Positions 9,001 through 20,100 of a stretch of DNA of 64,000 nucleotides are shown here, piece after piece (positions within the stretch are counted from its first letter, which is position 1; each line of letters begins with the position of its first letter). The position numbers were made by a program, and so were the translations under genes. Origin of the DNA: an uncultured Lachnospiraceae bacterium (GTDB lineage Bacteria > Bacillota > Clostridia > Lachnospirales > Lachnospiraceae); contig CAJUMV010000009.1 of NCBI GenBank assembly GCA_910587715.1, forward strand, positions 1 to 64,000, written 5' to 3'. The notes beneath the pieces were generated by a model. That model did not search any database. It was given only the letters and a program-made list of their open reading frames with translations, and was not told the DNA's origin.

Positions 9001-9089
9001 GTCTGCCTCCATACTTTTCTCGTTCTATTCATCTTATTAATTCATGGAATCATTGCGAAACGCTTCTTTAACGTTGATACATTGTGTAT

Positions 9090-9117
9090 ATTGTATAATC
9101 CATAAGCAGACTCTCAA
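9090..9117 (-). promoter_or_regulatory. Candidate promoter of ispG-polC
   Basis: The minus strand has a -35 TTGAGA (9112-9117), a 16-bp spacer and a -10 TACAAT (9090-9095), each one base off consensus. The leader to the ispG start would be about 80 nt. The -10 lies inside the 22-bp arm of the surrounding inverted repeat. Confidence 0.55.
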
Positions 9118-9120
9118 AAG

Positions 9121-9170
9121 ACGCCAGTACTTGACGAGGTCCTTTCGAGTCTAGTACTGCTGCGTTTTTT
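9121..9170. terminator. Bidirectional terminator between kinase and ispG
   Basis: Arms 9121-9135 and 9149-9165 pair as ACGC..AGTACT..GAC in an imperfect long stem. TTTTTT follows on the plus strand (9165-9170) and TCTTTT on the minus strand. It ends transcripts of the kinase gene before the ispG promoter. Confidence 0.6.
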
Positions 9171-9251
9171 GCGAAGCGAAAGCGGGTCTGTGTTGGAATA
9201 TACAATATGCACAATGACGATAAAGTCAATTATGCGTTTCGCTATTATCTA

Positions 9252-10160
9252 TTATATATGATAAAAGTCTGTAAGACAAATCTGTTTTTCGATGTGCCGC
9301 ACAAATTCCCTCCCCCTCCCACCTTTTCCCCGCGGCGCATTCTGCGCCAAATCCCGCATCACCTCCCCCGCCACCTGATAGCGCGCTTCCGGCTTCTCTT
9401 CCGTACAACGGCGGATGATTTCTTCCAGCTTCTTTGACAAAAGCGGATTATAATAAGACGCGGGAAAGGACATGCCGGGCGAATCCCCCGGAACCGCTCC
9501 GGTCACCATATAATAAAGCGTCTTTCCAAACGCATACAGATCGCTCCTCTCATCTGCGCGGACGCCGAGTCCGTCCTCACCGCGCTGCTCTGGCGCCGCG
9601 AACCCGGCCGAGAACGCCATACGTGCTCCGTCCTCCTCCCCAAAACTGCGCAGACCCGCGGCGCCGAAGTCCACCAGTTTCAAATTGCCGCCCCGGCATA
9701 CCATAATATTATCCGGCTTCAGGTCTCGATAGATAACAGGTGTTTCCCTATTGTGCAGATAATCCAGAACATCCAGAAGCGCCGCCGCCCACAACCTCGC
9801 CTGCGCCTCTCCCACACTTCCTTGCTTTTCTATGTAGTTATGTAAACTTATCCCTTCTATATATTCCATCACCAGAAGCCATCCGTCCTCGTAAAGCAGT
9901 TCATACACCACAGGCAGCATCGGATGCCGCAGATCACGCAGAAACGCGGCTTCCGCCTTGATTCTCTCCCCGCCCTCCCCGTCCTGTTCTCTGCTCTCTC
10001 TGTCCCGTTTCCCGCTCTCCGGCTCCTCACGTTCCCACAGTCGTTTCACCGCCACATACCTGCCCAGCCCCTCATCCTCCGCCAGATACACGCTCCCCTC
10101 ACCGCCATGCCCCAAGGGTTTGAGGATTCTATATTTACCCAATTGTTGCCCTTCATTCAT
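9252..10160 (-). CDS. Hanks-type serine/threonine protein kinase, cytosolic
   Basis: Kinase domain of 302 residues with all key motifs: Gly-rich loop LGHGGEGSV (16-24), VAVK lysine at 39, catalytic YRDLKPDN (D146, N151), DFG (164-166) and APEQ (189-192). The protein is almost only kinase domain. It has no transmembrane helix and no PASTA repeats, unlike PrkC/PknB. An acidic/basic insert follows the lysine (about 42-65, rich in Glu, Arg, Asp). It starts at ATG 10160 behind GGGGAAAGGT. It lies 128 nt after a PP2C phosphatase gene on the same strand, the usual kinase/phosphatase pairing, and both follow the giant surface protein. Its substrates are unknown. Confidence 0.93.
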   Translation of the reverse strand: MNEGQQLGKYRILKPLGHGGEGSVYLAEDEGLGRYVAVKRLWEREEPESGKRDRESREQDGEGGERIKAEAAFLRDLRHPMLPVVYELLYEDGWLLVMEYIEGISLHNYIEKQGSVGEAQARLWAAALLDVLDYLHNRETPVIYRDLKPDNIMVCRGGNLKLVDFGAAGLRSFGEEDGARMAFSAGFAAPEQRGEDGLGVRADERSDLYAFGKTLYYMVTGAVPGDSPGMSFPASYYNPLLSKKLEEIIRRCTEEKPEARYQVAGEVMRDLAQNAPRGKGGRGREFVRHIEKQICLTDFYHI

Positions 10161-10219
10161 ACCTTTCCCCTCTCTCTTCCCTTTTCTCTTTCTTCTCTTT
10201 ATTTCACAGCGTATATGGA

Positions 10220-10284
10220 TAATTGCAAAGCTTACATAATCCTACAGCCATTGTGCAAATCACCCTTAAAAAGTTTTGCAATTA
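10220..10284. repeat. 10-bp inverted repeat between phosphatase and kinase
   Basis: TAATTGCAAA (10220-10229) and its exact complement TTTGCAATTA (10275-10284) are 45 bp apart in the 128-bp gap. Together they could form a long-loop hairpin or two half-sites. There is no T-tract and no clear promoter. Confidence 0.35.
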
Positions 10285-10288
10285 TTTA

Positions 10289-11005
10289 TCATCCAATCAT
10301 TTTTATGTAAACCGCTGAGAGATTATCCCTCTCGCCTCTCTTCATGCACGTCTCCCCGATCTCCCTAAGCCGCCGCCCGATCTGCTCTTCCCCCGCGAGT
10401 TCGCAGGGATGCAGTACGTCGCGCAGTTCCTCATCGGTGATACGCCGCCTAAAACCGTCCGTGCAGATCAAAATCCCATCCCCCGGCTTTAACACGCCCA
10501 TCCGGTGCTGGGGCACAAAATGACCGAAGCTGCCGAGACATTTCGTCAGCGTCCCCGCGTCCTGCGCATGGTCCTGCGTCAGCTGCTCCATACGCCGCCC
10601 CCGCAGCCGGTGCGCCCTGCTGTCTCCCAGATGCCATAAAAGCCATGTCTTTTCCCACACAACGAGCACCGTCATCGTCGTCCCCAGAGAAATCTCTTCC
10701 TGCAGGGCATACCGTTTCAACTGCCCCTGCATATGAAAGACCAGCCTGTCCAAAGACCGACGTATCACCCAATACCGCTTATTTTTTCGTATCATGGCAA
10801 ACAACTCCGTATAGAACCACTCCCTGAGCCGTACCGCCGCATAACCGCTCGCTTCCTCGCCGCAGGAAACGCCGCCCATGCCGTCGCAGACCGCCGCCAG
10901 AAGCACGCGCCCTCTGCTCGTCAAAACCTGCTGCAGCAAGACAGAATCCTGATTCTTTTCGGCTTCCCTGCCCTTATTCCAATATACATTTGTCAAATAG
11001 CGCAC
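10289..11005 (-). CDS. PP2C-family serine/threonine phosphatase
   Basis: Metal-dependent phosphatase of 238 residues, the size of stand-alone bacterial PP2C enzymes (Stp/PrpC type). Metal-binding motifs are visible: VCDGMGG (39-45), GDSRAH (127-132), CTDGF (181-185) and RDNLSAV (226-232). The start is GTG 11005, giving the typical opening RYLTNVYWNKGR; a GAGGGG lies about 10 nt upstream. No transmembrane segment is present. It probably reverses phosphorylation by the kinase encoded next to it. A candidate promoter at 11110-11138 would give a phosphatase-kinase transcript separate from the surface-protein gene. Confidence 0.93.
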   Translation of the reverse strand: MRYLTNVYWNKGREAEKNQDSVLLQQVLTSRGRVLLAAVCDGMGGVSCGEEASGYAAVRLREWFYTELFAMIRKNKRYWVIRRSLDRLVFHMQGQLKRYALQEEISLGTTMTVLVVWEKTWLLWHLGDSRAHRLRGRRMEQLTQDHAQDAGTLTKCLGSFGHFVPQHRMGVLKPGDGILICTDGFRRRITDEELRDVLHPCELAGEEQIGRRLREIGETCMKRGERDNLSAVYIKMIG

Positions 11006-11109
11006 GCTCCAAACACCCCTCTCTTTCGTTTCACTAAAATAACCCGGAAAAACGCGGGAACCCCGCCCTGTAACTCATTACGGATTCAAGAACAGAACCC
11101 GATACAGCC

Positions 11110-11138
11110 ATCATACTATACGATCTGAAAAAGCGCAA
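11110..11138 (-). promoter_or_regulatory. Candidate promoter of the phosphatase-kinase pair
   Basis: The minus strand has TTGCGC (11133-11138), a 17-bp spacer and TATGAT (11110-11115). The -10 is good; the -35 keeps only TTG. It overlaps the tail of the preceding terminator. Confidence 0.4.
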
Positions 11139-11140
11139 GC

Positions 11141-11180
11141 CCGAAAAACCAACAGCCCGTTCAAGCGATTGGTTTTCCGG
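11141..11180 (-). terminator. Terminator of the giant surface-protein gene
   Basis: A 12-bp stem (11169-11180 with 11141-11152, one wobble) begins 17 nt past the stop codon. It is followed on the minus strand by GCTTGCGC and TTTTTC. Confidence 0.65.
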
Positions 11181-11196
11181 GATGGATTCTCTAAAA

Positions 11197-14100
11197 TTAT
11201 TTTTCTACGGTCTGTTCCTCATCTTCCTCCCTTTTTCTGCGCAGAATGATCAGTACAAGGATGATCACCGCTATCATTAACACCAGCCAGATAAAGTAAC
11301 AGATCCCCAGGAAGGTCGGGCAGATATGGCACAGCCCGCACTTTGCCTTCTCTTCCGCTTCCGAAGGTCCGCCTTCCTCCGTCCGCTCATACAAAACCGC
11401 ATAAGTTGAAAAACGGTCGGTGCTTATGGTGACGGTATCCTCCGTCTCGTCCCTGTCCTCCATAAAGACATACTCTCCCTCATGGACGCGGATGATATAA
11501 AACGTCCTGCCTTCCCGCCGCAGGTTTTCCGGGATGCCGACCACCACTTCTATCGGTTCTCTGACCGCGGAGATTCTCTCCCAGTCGCCGTCCCCGATCC
11601 TGATAAACAGGGAGATATCGATATACATCCCCGGCGTAAGCTTTGGATAGGTCTCCCGGTACGCCTCTATGCCGGTCTCCACTGCTTCTTTATCCTGAGG
11701 CGGCACCTGATCCGAGATATCCGTCACATCCATGCGTATCCTGATGCTCTGACCGCTCTGTGCCATCTGTCTCTGCTCGGCGCTCAGCACATTGTTTATG
11801 ACGGCAGACGTGTCCCTGACAGAGGCGGTCAGATAATCCTGCATACAGTTTACCTCCACGGTGATCCTGCCCGCGCCCAGATCGTAGGCGTTCTCTCTCC
11901 CATCTTCTGTGCTCTCCCGCACAGCCTCGTCCTCTGTCGATAATACCACGAACTCGTCCCCATCAAGTACTGCCTTCCCGGCCTCCGGTTTCGGACTACC
12001 TTCCGGTTTTCCTCCCGGCGCGGATTCTGTCCCGCCGCCCGGTTCTGTCTCCGGCGCGGGTTCCGTCCCGCCAAGGTCCGGCTCTTCCTTCTTTTTGTCC
12101 GGCTTTTCGTCCGGCTTTTTGACCGGTCGTTTCTTCCACTGGGCATACAGGGTATGGTCACCCGCCTCCAAAAGCTCGGTCTTAGCTTCCACCTTCGTCC
12201 CTTCCTCAGCGGCGCTGTACCAGCCGAGAAAATCATAGCCTTTCCTTTCCGGAACGGGCAGTTCCCCGTAAGGTTCGCCGTAGGTAAGGGTGAGGGTGGT
12301 CTGCTCCAATTTCCCGCCTGCCGGGTCAAGGGTAAGCAAGTATGTATCCGGCACCATCTCAAATTCTACCGCCGTATCGCCGCGCACGGTCAGGGTAATC
12401 TCACCGCTCTTTCCGTCCTGCACACCGATGTAAGTATCCCCATCTCCCGTATTCCGGCTTCCGGCGTTTCCCATACTGACCTGTCTTTCCCCGTCGTCCA
12501 CCAGAATCTTCACTTGTTCCGGCAGGCTGTAGTGCGCATCCGGCAGGATTGTGACCTTCTTTTCCGTCTCATAAGCGATCTGTGACAAGTAGCCCTCTTC
12601 TTCCTCCTCCGGAATCTTTGCTTTTCCGTGGCTGCCGTAAGCCATCAGCTCATAGCCGGCTGCGTCTGATTTCGCCACAACTGTCATATCCCTTGCCGGC
12701 ATGGCAAATGCGTAATGCCATCCGGTGTTCACCGGCTCCCCGTCTATGTGCCAGCCTCTATAGCTCCTGCCTGCCGCCACCTCTGTCAGCTCCAGCTCGA
12801 TGCTGTCACCGTAATGATACCGCGCGGTCTGGGCAGCTTCTGTCCGGCTCTGTCCGCTGATGCCGCCGTGCAGACCTTCCTCCATCACAACCGTCAGCTC
12901 GTACTCCGCCATGTCATAGTACATCTTTACCACCGTACTGCCGTCCGCCGCGACAACCGGAGTCTGTGCCTCACCCGCACCACTTCCTGTCTGCCATTCA
13001 TATTTCGCATAGGCATAGCCCGTATAGTTCTTCTGTTCCTGCCTGAGTTCCTCCTCCGTGATGGCTGTGCCTGCCAGCGCTTCCCTGTAGCTGACAGCCG
13101 CAAGCACATAGCCGCCCTCTTCGTCCGCCCGGTAATGCTCCACCGTATAGGGCACGGGCTCCCCGCTGCTTTCTGGCGCCTCGGGTATGAGAATCAGCAC
13201 ATTGTCCCGGATGGACAGGACAGAGAGCATTCCTGTCTCCTGATCGTAAGAAATCCTTGTTCCGGCAGGTGTACTGCCGCTGTCTGTGCCCGCCGTAAAG
13301 GCATCGCCGCCGTTTCCGGCATCGTCCACGCCCACCGTCAGTGTCAGGCTCTCCGGCAGGACATAGCCTCTCTCCGGGGTCAGCGCAAGGGAAAACCTGC
13401 CGTTGTAGGTCACCGTATGGGTTCCCGTCTCCCGGCTTAAGCGCAGATGGGACGTCTCCTGTGTCAAACCGTCCGCATAGCGGAGGAACACCGTCTGGGT
13501 CCGCTCCTGCCTGACGCCTTCCGCACGGATTGTGATGGTGCCAGTCACTTTCTCCTTCGCCGAGATCTCCACCCTTCCCGTATCTTTATCATAGGTAAAG
13601 TCCCCGTCTTCCAGAACTGCTTTCTCCGCCCCTTCTCCGATGGTAATGGCAATCCTATCGGGCAGGCTGTAGCCGCTGTCCGCCTCCAGCTGTGCCGCAA
13701 AGGGCTGCTCGTACCAGGCTTCCGGCTCCCCGACAAAAGCGACATGCGTGAGCTCCTCGTCCGATACCCGCAGTCTCTGCGGGGTATAGACCGGTACCGC
13801 CACCAGATCGCTGTCCGGCATACGGATGGCGATCCGCGCGTTTTTTCCTCTGTAACGGGCGGCAGGCGCATCCCCCGCTCTCCCATTTTTCAGCCAGTTC
13901 TCATACGCCGCCCAGCCGTCCGCATCAAACGCCATCCAGCCGTCCCTGTCGTACCCTTTCCGATCCGGCAGTCCGCCAAGGTCAATGTCCACACGCCCCC
14001 TGTAATAATAGGGATTCGCTGCGCCTGCTGCCTCCATGCCGGTCCAATCCGTCCATGCATCGCTTCCGCCCGAAGCCTTTGTCTGCGTTTTCACCGTCAA

Positions 14101-17100
14101 GGTATACTGGTTTCTCTTATAGTAAAGCTTCACCACCGTGGAACCGTCCGCCGCGATCACAGGAGTCCCCGCGCCTGTCTCCCAGGCAAAGGTATCATAG
14201 GTATAGCCGTCATAGTTCTTCTGCCCTGCCAGCGCATCCACGTCGATCTGCGTCCCGGTCTGCCCGGTTAAATACGCCGTCTCATAAGGCGTCCCTTCCT
14301 CGTAGCCGCCGTCCTCCGTCATCTGGTAATACACTGCCCGGTAAAGGGTGTCCCTGCTCGGCACCGCGCCCGCCTCGATCCGGGTATCGCCCGTCACTTC
14401 CGGGAGAAAGACCGTGCCGTTTGTGGCATCGTAGTGATAATCCGTGCCCGCGGTCAACGCCGTGCCGCCGCTTCCGTCCGCGCCCACAGCCGTATAAACC
14501 GCTATGGTGTCGGGAAGCGCATATCCCGTCTTTGGAGTTAAAATCACGGTGCAGGATGTCCCGTATGCCGTCTTTACGGGCAGGGAACCGCCTGCGGAGG
14601 ACTTCGCGCCAATCAGGCTGTCCGTCTGTCCCGCCGCCTTCTTCTCCAGAAACGTCACATTCATGTCTTTCGGTACGCCCGCCGCCGCGACGACAAGGGC
14701 TCCCGTCACGTTCCGCACGGTCAGTACCGCCGTGCCGCCGCTGTTTTTCACATACGTGTCTCCTGCGCTTCCCGCCGTCTGCAGGTTCCGCTTTGTTCCT
14801 CCCACGGTCACGGAAACCGCCCCCGCCTCCGGCAGTTCATAGCCTGTCTGCGCAGTCAGCCTCACGGACAGGGCGCTTCCGTGGGAAAGGCTTCCCGGCG
14901 CCGCGCCGCCGCCCTCCGCGGTCACTTCTATATTCTTTAAGTCATAAGCCGCCGGGCAGGTCTTTTTCCGGTAAACGGCAGTCACGGAAACCACCGTCCC
15001 TGCCAGAAGATCCGGCACGGCAAAGGACAGGCTCTGGTTCGCCCCTGTCTGGTCTCCCTTCCACTCCACAAACTCGTATCCCGTTTTCCCGCCCGCCGTT
15101 AAGGTTACGGTGGAGCCGTAGGCACAGCCGCTCTTTGTGGTGACGTTCCCGCTTGTGGAAGAACTCCCGCTGCCGCTGCCGCCGCCCGTGATGCTCATGG
15201 AAACGCCGGACAGAGCCGTCTCTGTCCCACTCGCCGCCCGCTCCATTACCGTCACTTCGACAGGATTCGTCTTTAAGGCATAGTCAAGCGTCACCACGGT
15301 ACTGCCGTCCGCCGCGATCGTTTTGCCGCCGCCATCCCAGCTGCTATAGGTATATCCGGTAAAGGTCTCCTTTATCGTGTCAACTGTAATCTGTGCCCCG
15401 GTCGTCCCGTAAAACTCCTTCTGCCCGAGCAGGGTCTGGGTGCCTTTGACCCGGTACTTTACGGTATACGCCGTACCCACCGCCGCCTTCCAGCGGGCGT
15501 AATAAGTCTTCGCCCCGGTGGCTTTCGTATTCTCAGTAAACTTCGTGCCGCCGGTCGCCGCACCGGTGTCATACCACCCCTCTAAGATGTAGCCGGTAAA
15601 CTTCGCGGCGGGCGGATTTCCCACCGGATAGTTGTAGGGAATCAGGCGGGTTCCCGTCTCCTTAGCGCCTTCCATCCACACGGGAGCCGGCGTCCTGCCG
15701 CCCCCGTTCAGGTCAAAGGTGACCGTCACGTTCTCTCTCTTCCAGACCGCATAGACCTCTTTCACCGTGCTGTCATAGATTACATCCGCCGCAACGCGGC
15801 TGCCGGAGCCGTCCGCCTTCGTGTTCCACTCGTAGAAGGTAAAGCCTGTGGGCTCTCTAAACCGAGACGGCAGGCTCCACTTCGCCCCCCGCGTCTGCTC
15901 CTTTGCCGCCGTCCCTGCCGTCCCCGCGCTGTCCGCCGGATAATTGCTGTGGAAGGTCACGCTCTCTTTGGGCGCCGTCCCCGACGTCTCCCATGGCATG
16001 GCGATATAATAATAGCTGTAACTGCCGTCGTCGCTGGCATTCTGCCTGACGAGCACGATATCCTCGAACACCAGCTGGCTGATCTCGTTTTTGGCATAAA
16101 ACCGCGCCCCCGCCTCTATGGTGTCGCTCCGGTCCAGCGTGATCCGGTCAGCCTTCACCGCCAGATCAGCGGCAAGGTGCGTTCTGGTAATTGCCGCCGT
16201 GCCGCCCGCCTTCAGGATGCCGTTTCGGATGCTGCCGTTTTCTCCCTCCATGCCGCCCGTCATGGTAAAGCCGCCTTTTACGTCATAGGTATACCCGCCC
16301 AGATCGACCTCCGCCAGAGAGCCTCTCTGCGTCCAGTTCACGCTGCCGTCGGTTTTCCCGAGAGCGCTGATCAGCCGGAACGTATTTTTCCCCGCCTGCA
16401 TGTCATCGTTTCCGGGCGCCGTCTTACTGCTCTTGTTTCCGTTGATCTCCCAGATATCCGGCAGGGAGGAGCCTGTCCCCGCCACCCGGTACCAAGGACC
16501 GGCGTAGCTGATATTGCCATAGCGGGGGGAAACGTCGACCGCCTCCTCACCTGTCCTTTTGACCCTAGTACTCCATTTGTAAATTATAGGACCTCTCTCA
16601 ACTCTCTCATGTATAATCTTTCCCTCCATCAAACCCGTACAATTTGCGAAACAACCGCCCGTAATAACGGGTTCTCTCGTATTTAGATTAACCACAATCC
16701 TCTGTGCCAAGTTACCATCATCATAGCTGTGACGGCTCACATTGCGTAAAAAACCGTCTTTGATTCGCACCCCACCGCTATCACTAAGGCCTATGCGCGA
16801 CATACCGTCCATCTCCGCATATTCAATCGTCAGATAGCTACTATCCTCTACCCATATTATCTGAGAAGTGTTATCTGTATCTTGATCGGTATCGCGGTAC
16901 AGATATGTATTGCCTGTTACCGTCAGTCTGCTTTCCTCCAGCATACAAACCATATGGTTTAAGCGCCCACTCGTTATAATTTTCATATCCCGCAGTATCA
17001 CATCCGCCGTCCCTTTCATTTTCAATGCTCCACTATGATAAATATAGATATCACGTCTATTCTCGTCATTGTCTATTAGTCTGCCGTTACAGATTATCAG

Positions 17101-20100
17101 CTTGCCCTCCGACATAGTAATATTGGAGATTTTTTTGCCGCTCAAGTCTAGTGTATAGGTGCCGCTCAGACTGATATACTGCCCCTGCTCCTTTATCTTA
17201 TCTTTTAGCATCACCGCCTCGCCGCCGCCTGTCAGCGCCGCATCCGCCGCCTCCAGTGTGCCGTAGCTCCACTCCTCCGTCTCGGAAGCGCGCCACCTGC
17301 ACTCACAGGAGGACACGTCCGTCCAGAGGGCATGGAGGGTCACCGCTTTTTCCATGCGCAGCGTGTCGCCTGTCCGATAGGTCCTGCCGGTGTCCTTGTC
17401 CTGCCACCCGGCAAATGCCTCCGTCTTTTCGCCGTTCTTTCTCTCGGACAGCCCGGCGGCGGGCAGGGGCACCTCGGTATGCACCGGATAAAACGCCTGC
17501 GAGAGCCGCCTGCCGCCGTCCATCAGGGTCAGGGACACCGCAGCGCCGATCTCTTCCTCCCACACCGCATACAGCGTCATGGATGCCTTCGTCTTTACCG
17601 TCTTCCCCGGCTGATCGACCGACGTGCCGTCCTCCGCCGTCCGCGCCCAGCCCCGGAACGTATAGCCTGTGCGGGTGGGTGTTTTGTCCGAGAGCTTCAC
17701 CTCGCCCTTACTGATCTCCTCCGCCGTCATAAGCTGGGGCGACGGCGGCATATTCGCCACAGAGGCATCCTCACAGTTCGCGTTGTAGGACACATGCGGT
17801 TTGTCCGTCGTCCAGACGGCGTAGAGGGTCATCGTCTCCCCTGCGCCTGCCGTCTGCCCGTCCGCCTGCCAGATCACCTTTTCCCCTGCCTGATAAGCCG
17901 CCGTGCCGCCCGCCGTCCTGCTCCATCCCGCAAAATCAAGCCCCGCGAGGACAGGCTTCGCAGCCGGGAGATTTTCTCCCGTCTTTTTGATTTCCCGGGG
18001 CAGGAAAGGCTCCGCCGCCGTGCCGCTGCCGCCCTGCAGGTCGAAGGACAGGGTCACATACGCATAGTCCCAGTGGGCGTAGAGGGTATGTCCCGCCGCC
18101 CGTTCCACCACGTCGGCTGCCTCCACCAGATCGCCGCCGGTCTTCTCGGTATACCAGCCGAGGAAGGTATATTTCGCCCGAGTGGTGACAGGCAGCGTGC
18201 CGTAGGCGCTCCCGAAGGTGACCGTCCTTTTCTCCTGCCCCGCCGCCAGCGTCCCCCCGCAGGCATCAAAGCGCACCGTATACGGTTCCGGCTTCCACTG
18301 TGCATACAAGTCGACGCTGCCGCCCGCCTCGGTAGACAGGTCCCTGACCGTCGCCCTGTCCGCATAGGATGTGCCGCTGCCGTCCTCCTTCGTATTCCAT
18401 CCGGCAAAGGTATAACCCGTGCGTGTGTAGGCGCAGGCAGTCAGCGCCGCGCTCTTGCCGCAGGTAAACGTCTGCTCCCCCATATCCCCCGAGACGCCCG
18501 AGACCGCGTTTTTCTGGAAGCGCACCCTATATATATTTTCCACCCAGCACGCCTTCAGGGTGACGGAAGCGCCCGCGTCCGCCGGGATCGTATAATAATG
18601 TGTGTTATTCATTCCCGCGCCAGAGGTCCTGTCCTTTTCGTCCTTCCAGCTGGTAAAGGTGTATCCCGTTCTGGACGGGTTGGGGATGGTGATCCGCTGC
18701 CCGGTCATGCCCTTGATATAAGGAAGCTGCCCCGCCGCCAGCGTCCCCCCTTCCGCGTCCAGATTGACCGTCACCTCCGTCGCCCACACCGCGTAGACGG
18801 TGAAGCTCTGCGAGGCGTACACCATATCGTCCTCCCGCAGGGGCGTGAGCGTCCCCTTGTAAATGCCGTATCCCATAAACCGGTAACCGTTTCGCACGGG
18901 CACGGGCGCGGCTGTGGTGACAGTCGTCCCGTAGGGCTCCCCGTATCTGACCTTTGCCGTCCTTGTGCCGCCGTTAAAGACGCCTCCGTTGGCATCATAG
19001 ATCATGGTACACTCTACAGGCGTCCAGTGGGCATAAAAGGTATAGCTGTCCTCCTCCACGGGCAGCGCGGTGGTATTCGTGACCCGGTCCCCGCCGGTCT
19101 TTTCGGTATACCAGCCCTCCAGCCGAAAGCCCCTGCGCCATACCTCGTCCTTTTCCTCCTCGGGGAGGCGCAGCCCCTTTTTCGCCAGCGTATCGCCCCG
19201 CAGACAGTCACTGATCTCGTACTCCGTCCACGCCAGACCGCCGAAACCTGGGGGCAGGCTGTCCGGCAGGCAGGCGTCCAGACGGTAGACAATCTTCCGG
19301 TTCTTTTCCCGCCAGCCGGCGTAGAGCGTGGTGTCCTCCAGCAAATCGCAGGCTCTCACCGCCCTGCCCGTGCCGTCAAAATACCGCTTTCCCTGCCCTG
19401 CCTTTTCCGTGTAATAGCCCGCAAATTCGTAGCCCGCCGGGGCTTTTTCCGGGATGGGCGCCGTCTCCTTATATTTTTCCCCCACCGCCACGCGGATGGT
19501 CTCTCTCCCGTTTGCCGCCAGGCCGGCAGAATATTGACCGTTCTGGTCAAATGTCGCGTCCAGCGTGAGCGTCAGAAGACTCTTCTCCCAGTTCGGAAAA
19601 AGCCCCAAAGAGGTGTTACCCGTATACGCTTCCCCCGCCCGGTAGGTCTTGCCGTCCGTGCCGGTATAGCTGCCGTCAAAGAGCGCCTTCCAGGAATCGT
19701 CCACCTCGGAAAAATTGCGCAGGTCCCTGATCACATACTCGCTGTTGTGATTTTTGATATCCGTCCTGATATAACTGCCGTCCGCCCCCGCGTACTGCAC
19801 CTTGCATCTGACCGCGTCGCTGTCGATGAGGACGGGAAAGGAAAAGCTCTTCGTCCTTCCGCTCTGGTATCTGACCTGTGCCCCGACATAGAGAGAAATC
19901 CCGTCAAGCTCCGCCGCGCCCGCCTCCGGTCCCGCCGTAAGCGTGACGCCGTTTAAATCGCTGTCCATGACAGAGACATGGTACCGGCTCCCCGGGAACC
20001 CCGCGCTGCCTTCCCCTGTCCCGCTTTGCAAAAACCAGCTGCCGACCCAGTCGCCCTGCTGATAGGGCAGCGCCACGCCGCAGTTATCCGCCAGACTCAC

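Larger units (their letters stand above)
9055..9242. repeat. 188-bp imperfect inverted repeat between kinase and ispG
   Basis: The region is roughly symmetrical. GCGAAACGC at 9055-9063 pairs with its complement at 9234-9242. The 22 bp at 9080-9101 pair with 9195-9216 with two mismatches (I aligned 20 of 22). Inner parts CAGAC and ACGC..AGTACT..GAC also recur in both arms. A bidirectional terminator hairpin sits at the centre, and the ispG promoter lies in the left arm. No ORF is present. Confidence 0.65.

Noticed and set aside
11197..11330. Sortase signal in the giant surface protein
   Set aside because: No LPXTG-like motif is present before the C-terminal helix; only the CGLCHIC motif is.
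17332..19956. Plus-strand reading frame of 874 codons inside the giant gene
   Set aside because: It arises from the G+C-rich codon pattern of the InlB repeats on the other strand. The protein is Arg/His/Pro-rich nonsense with no family features.
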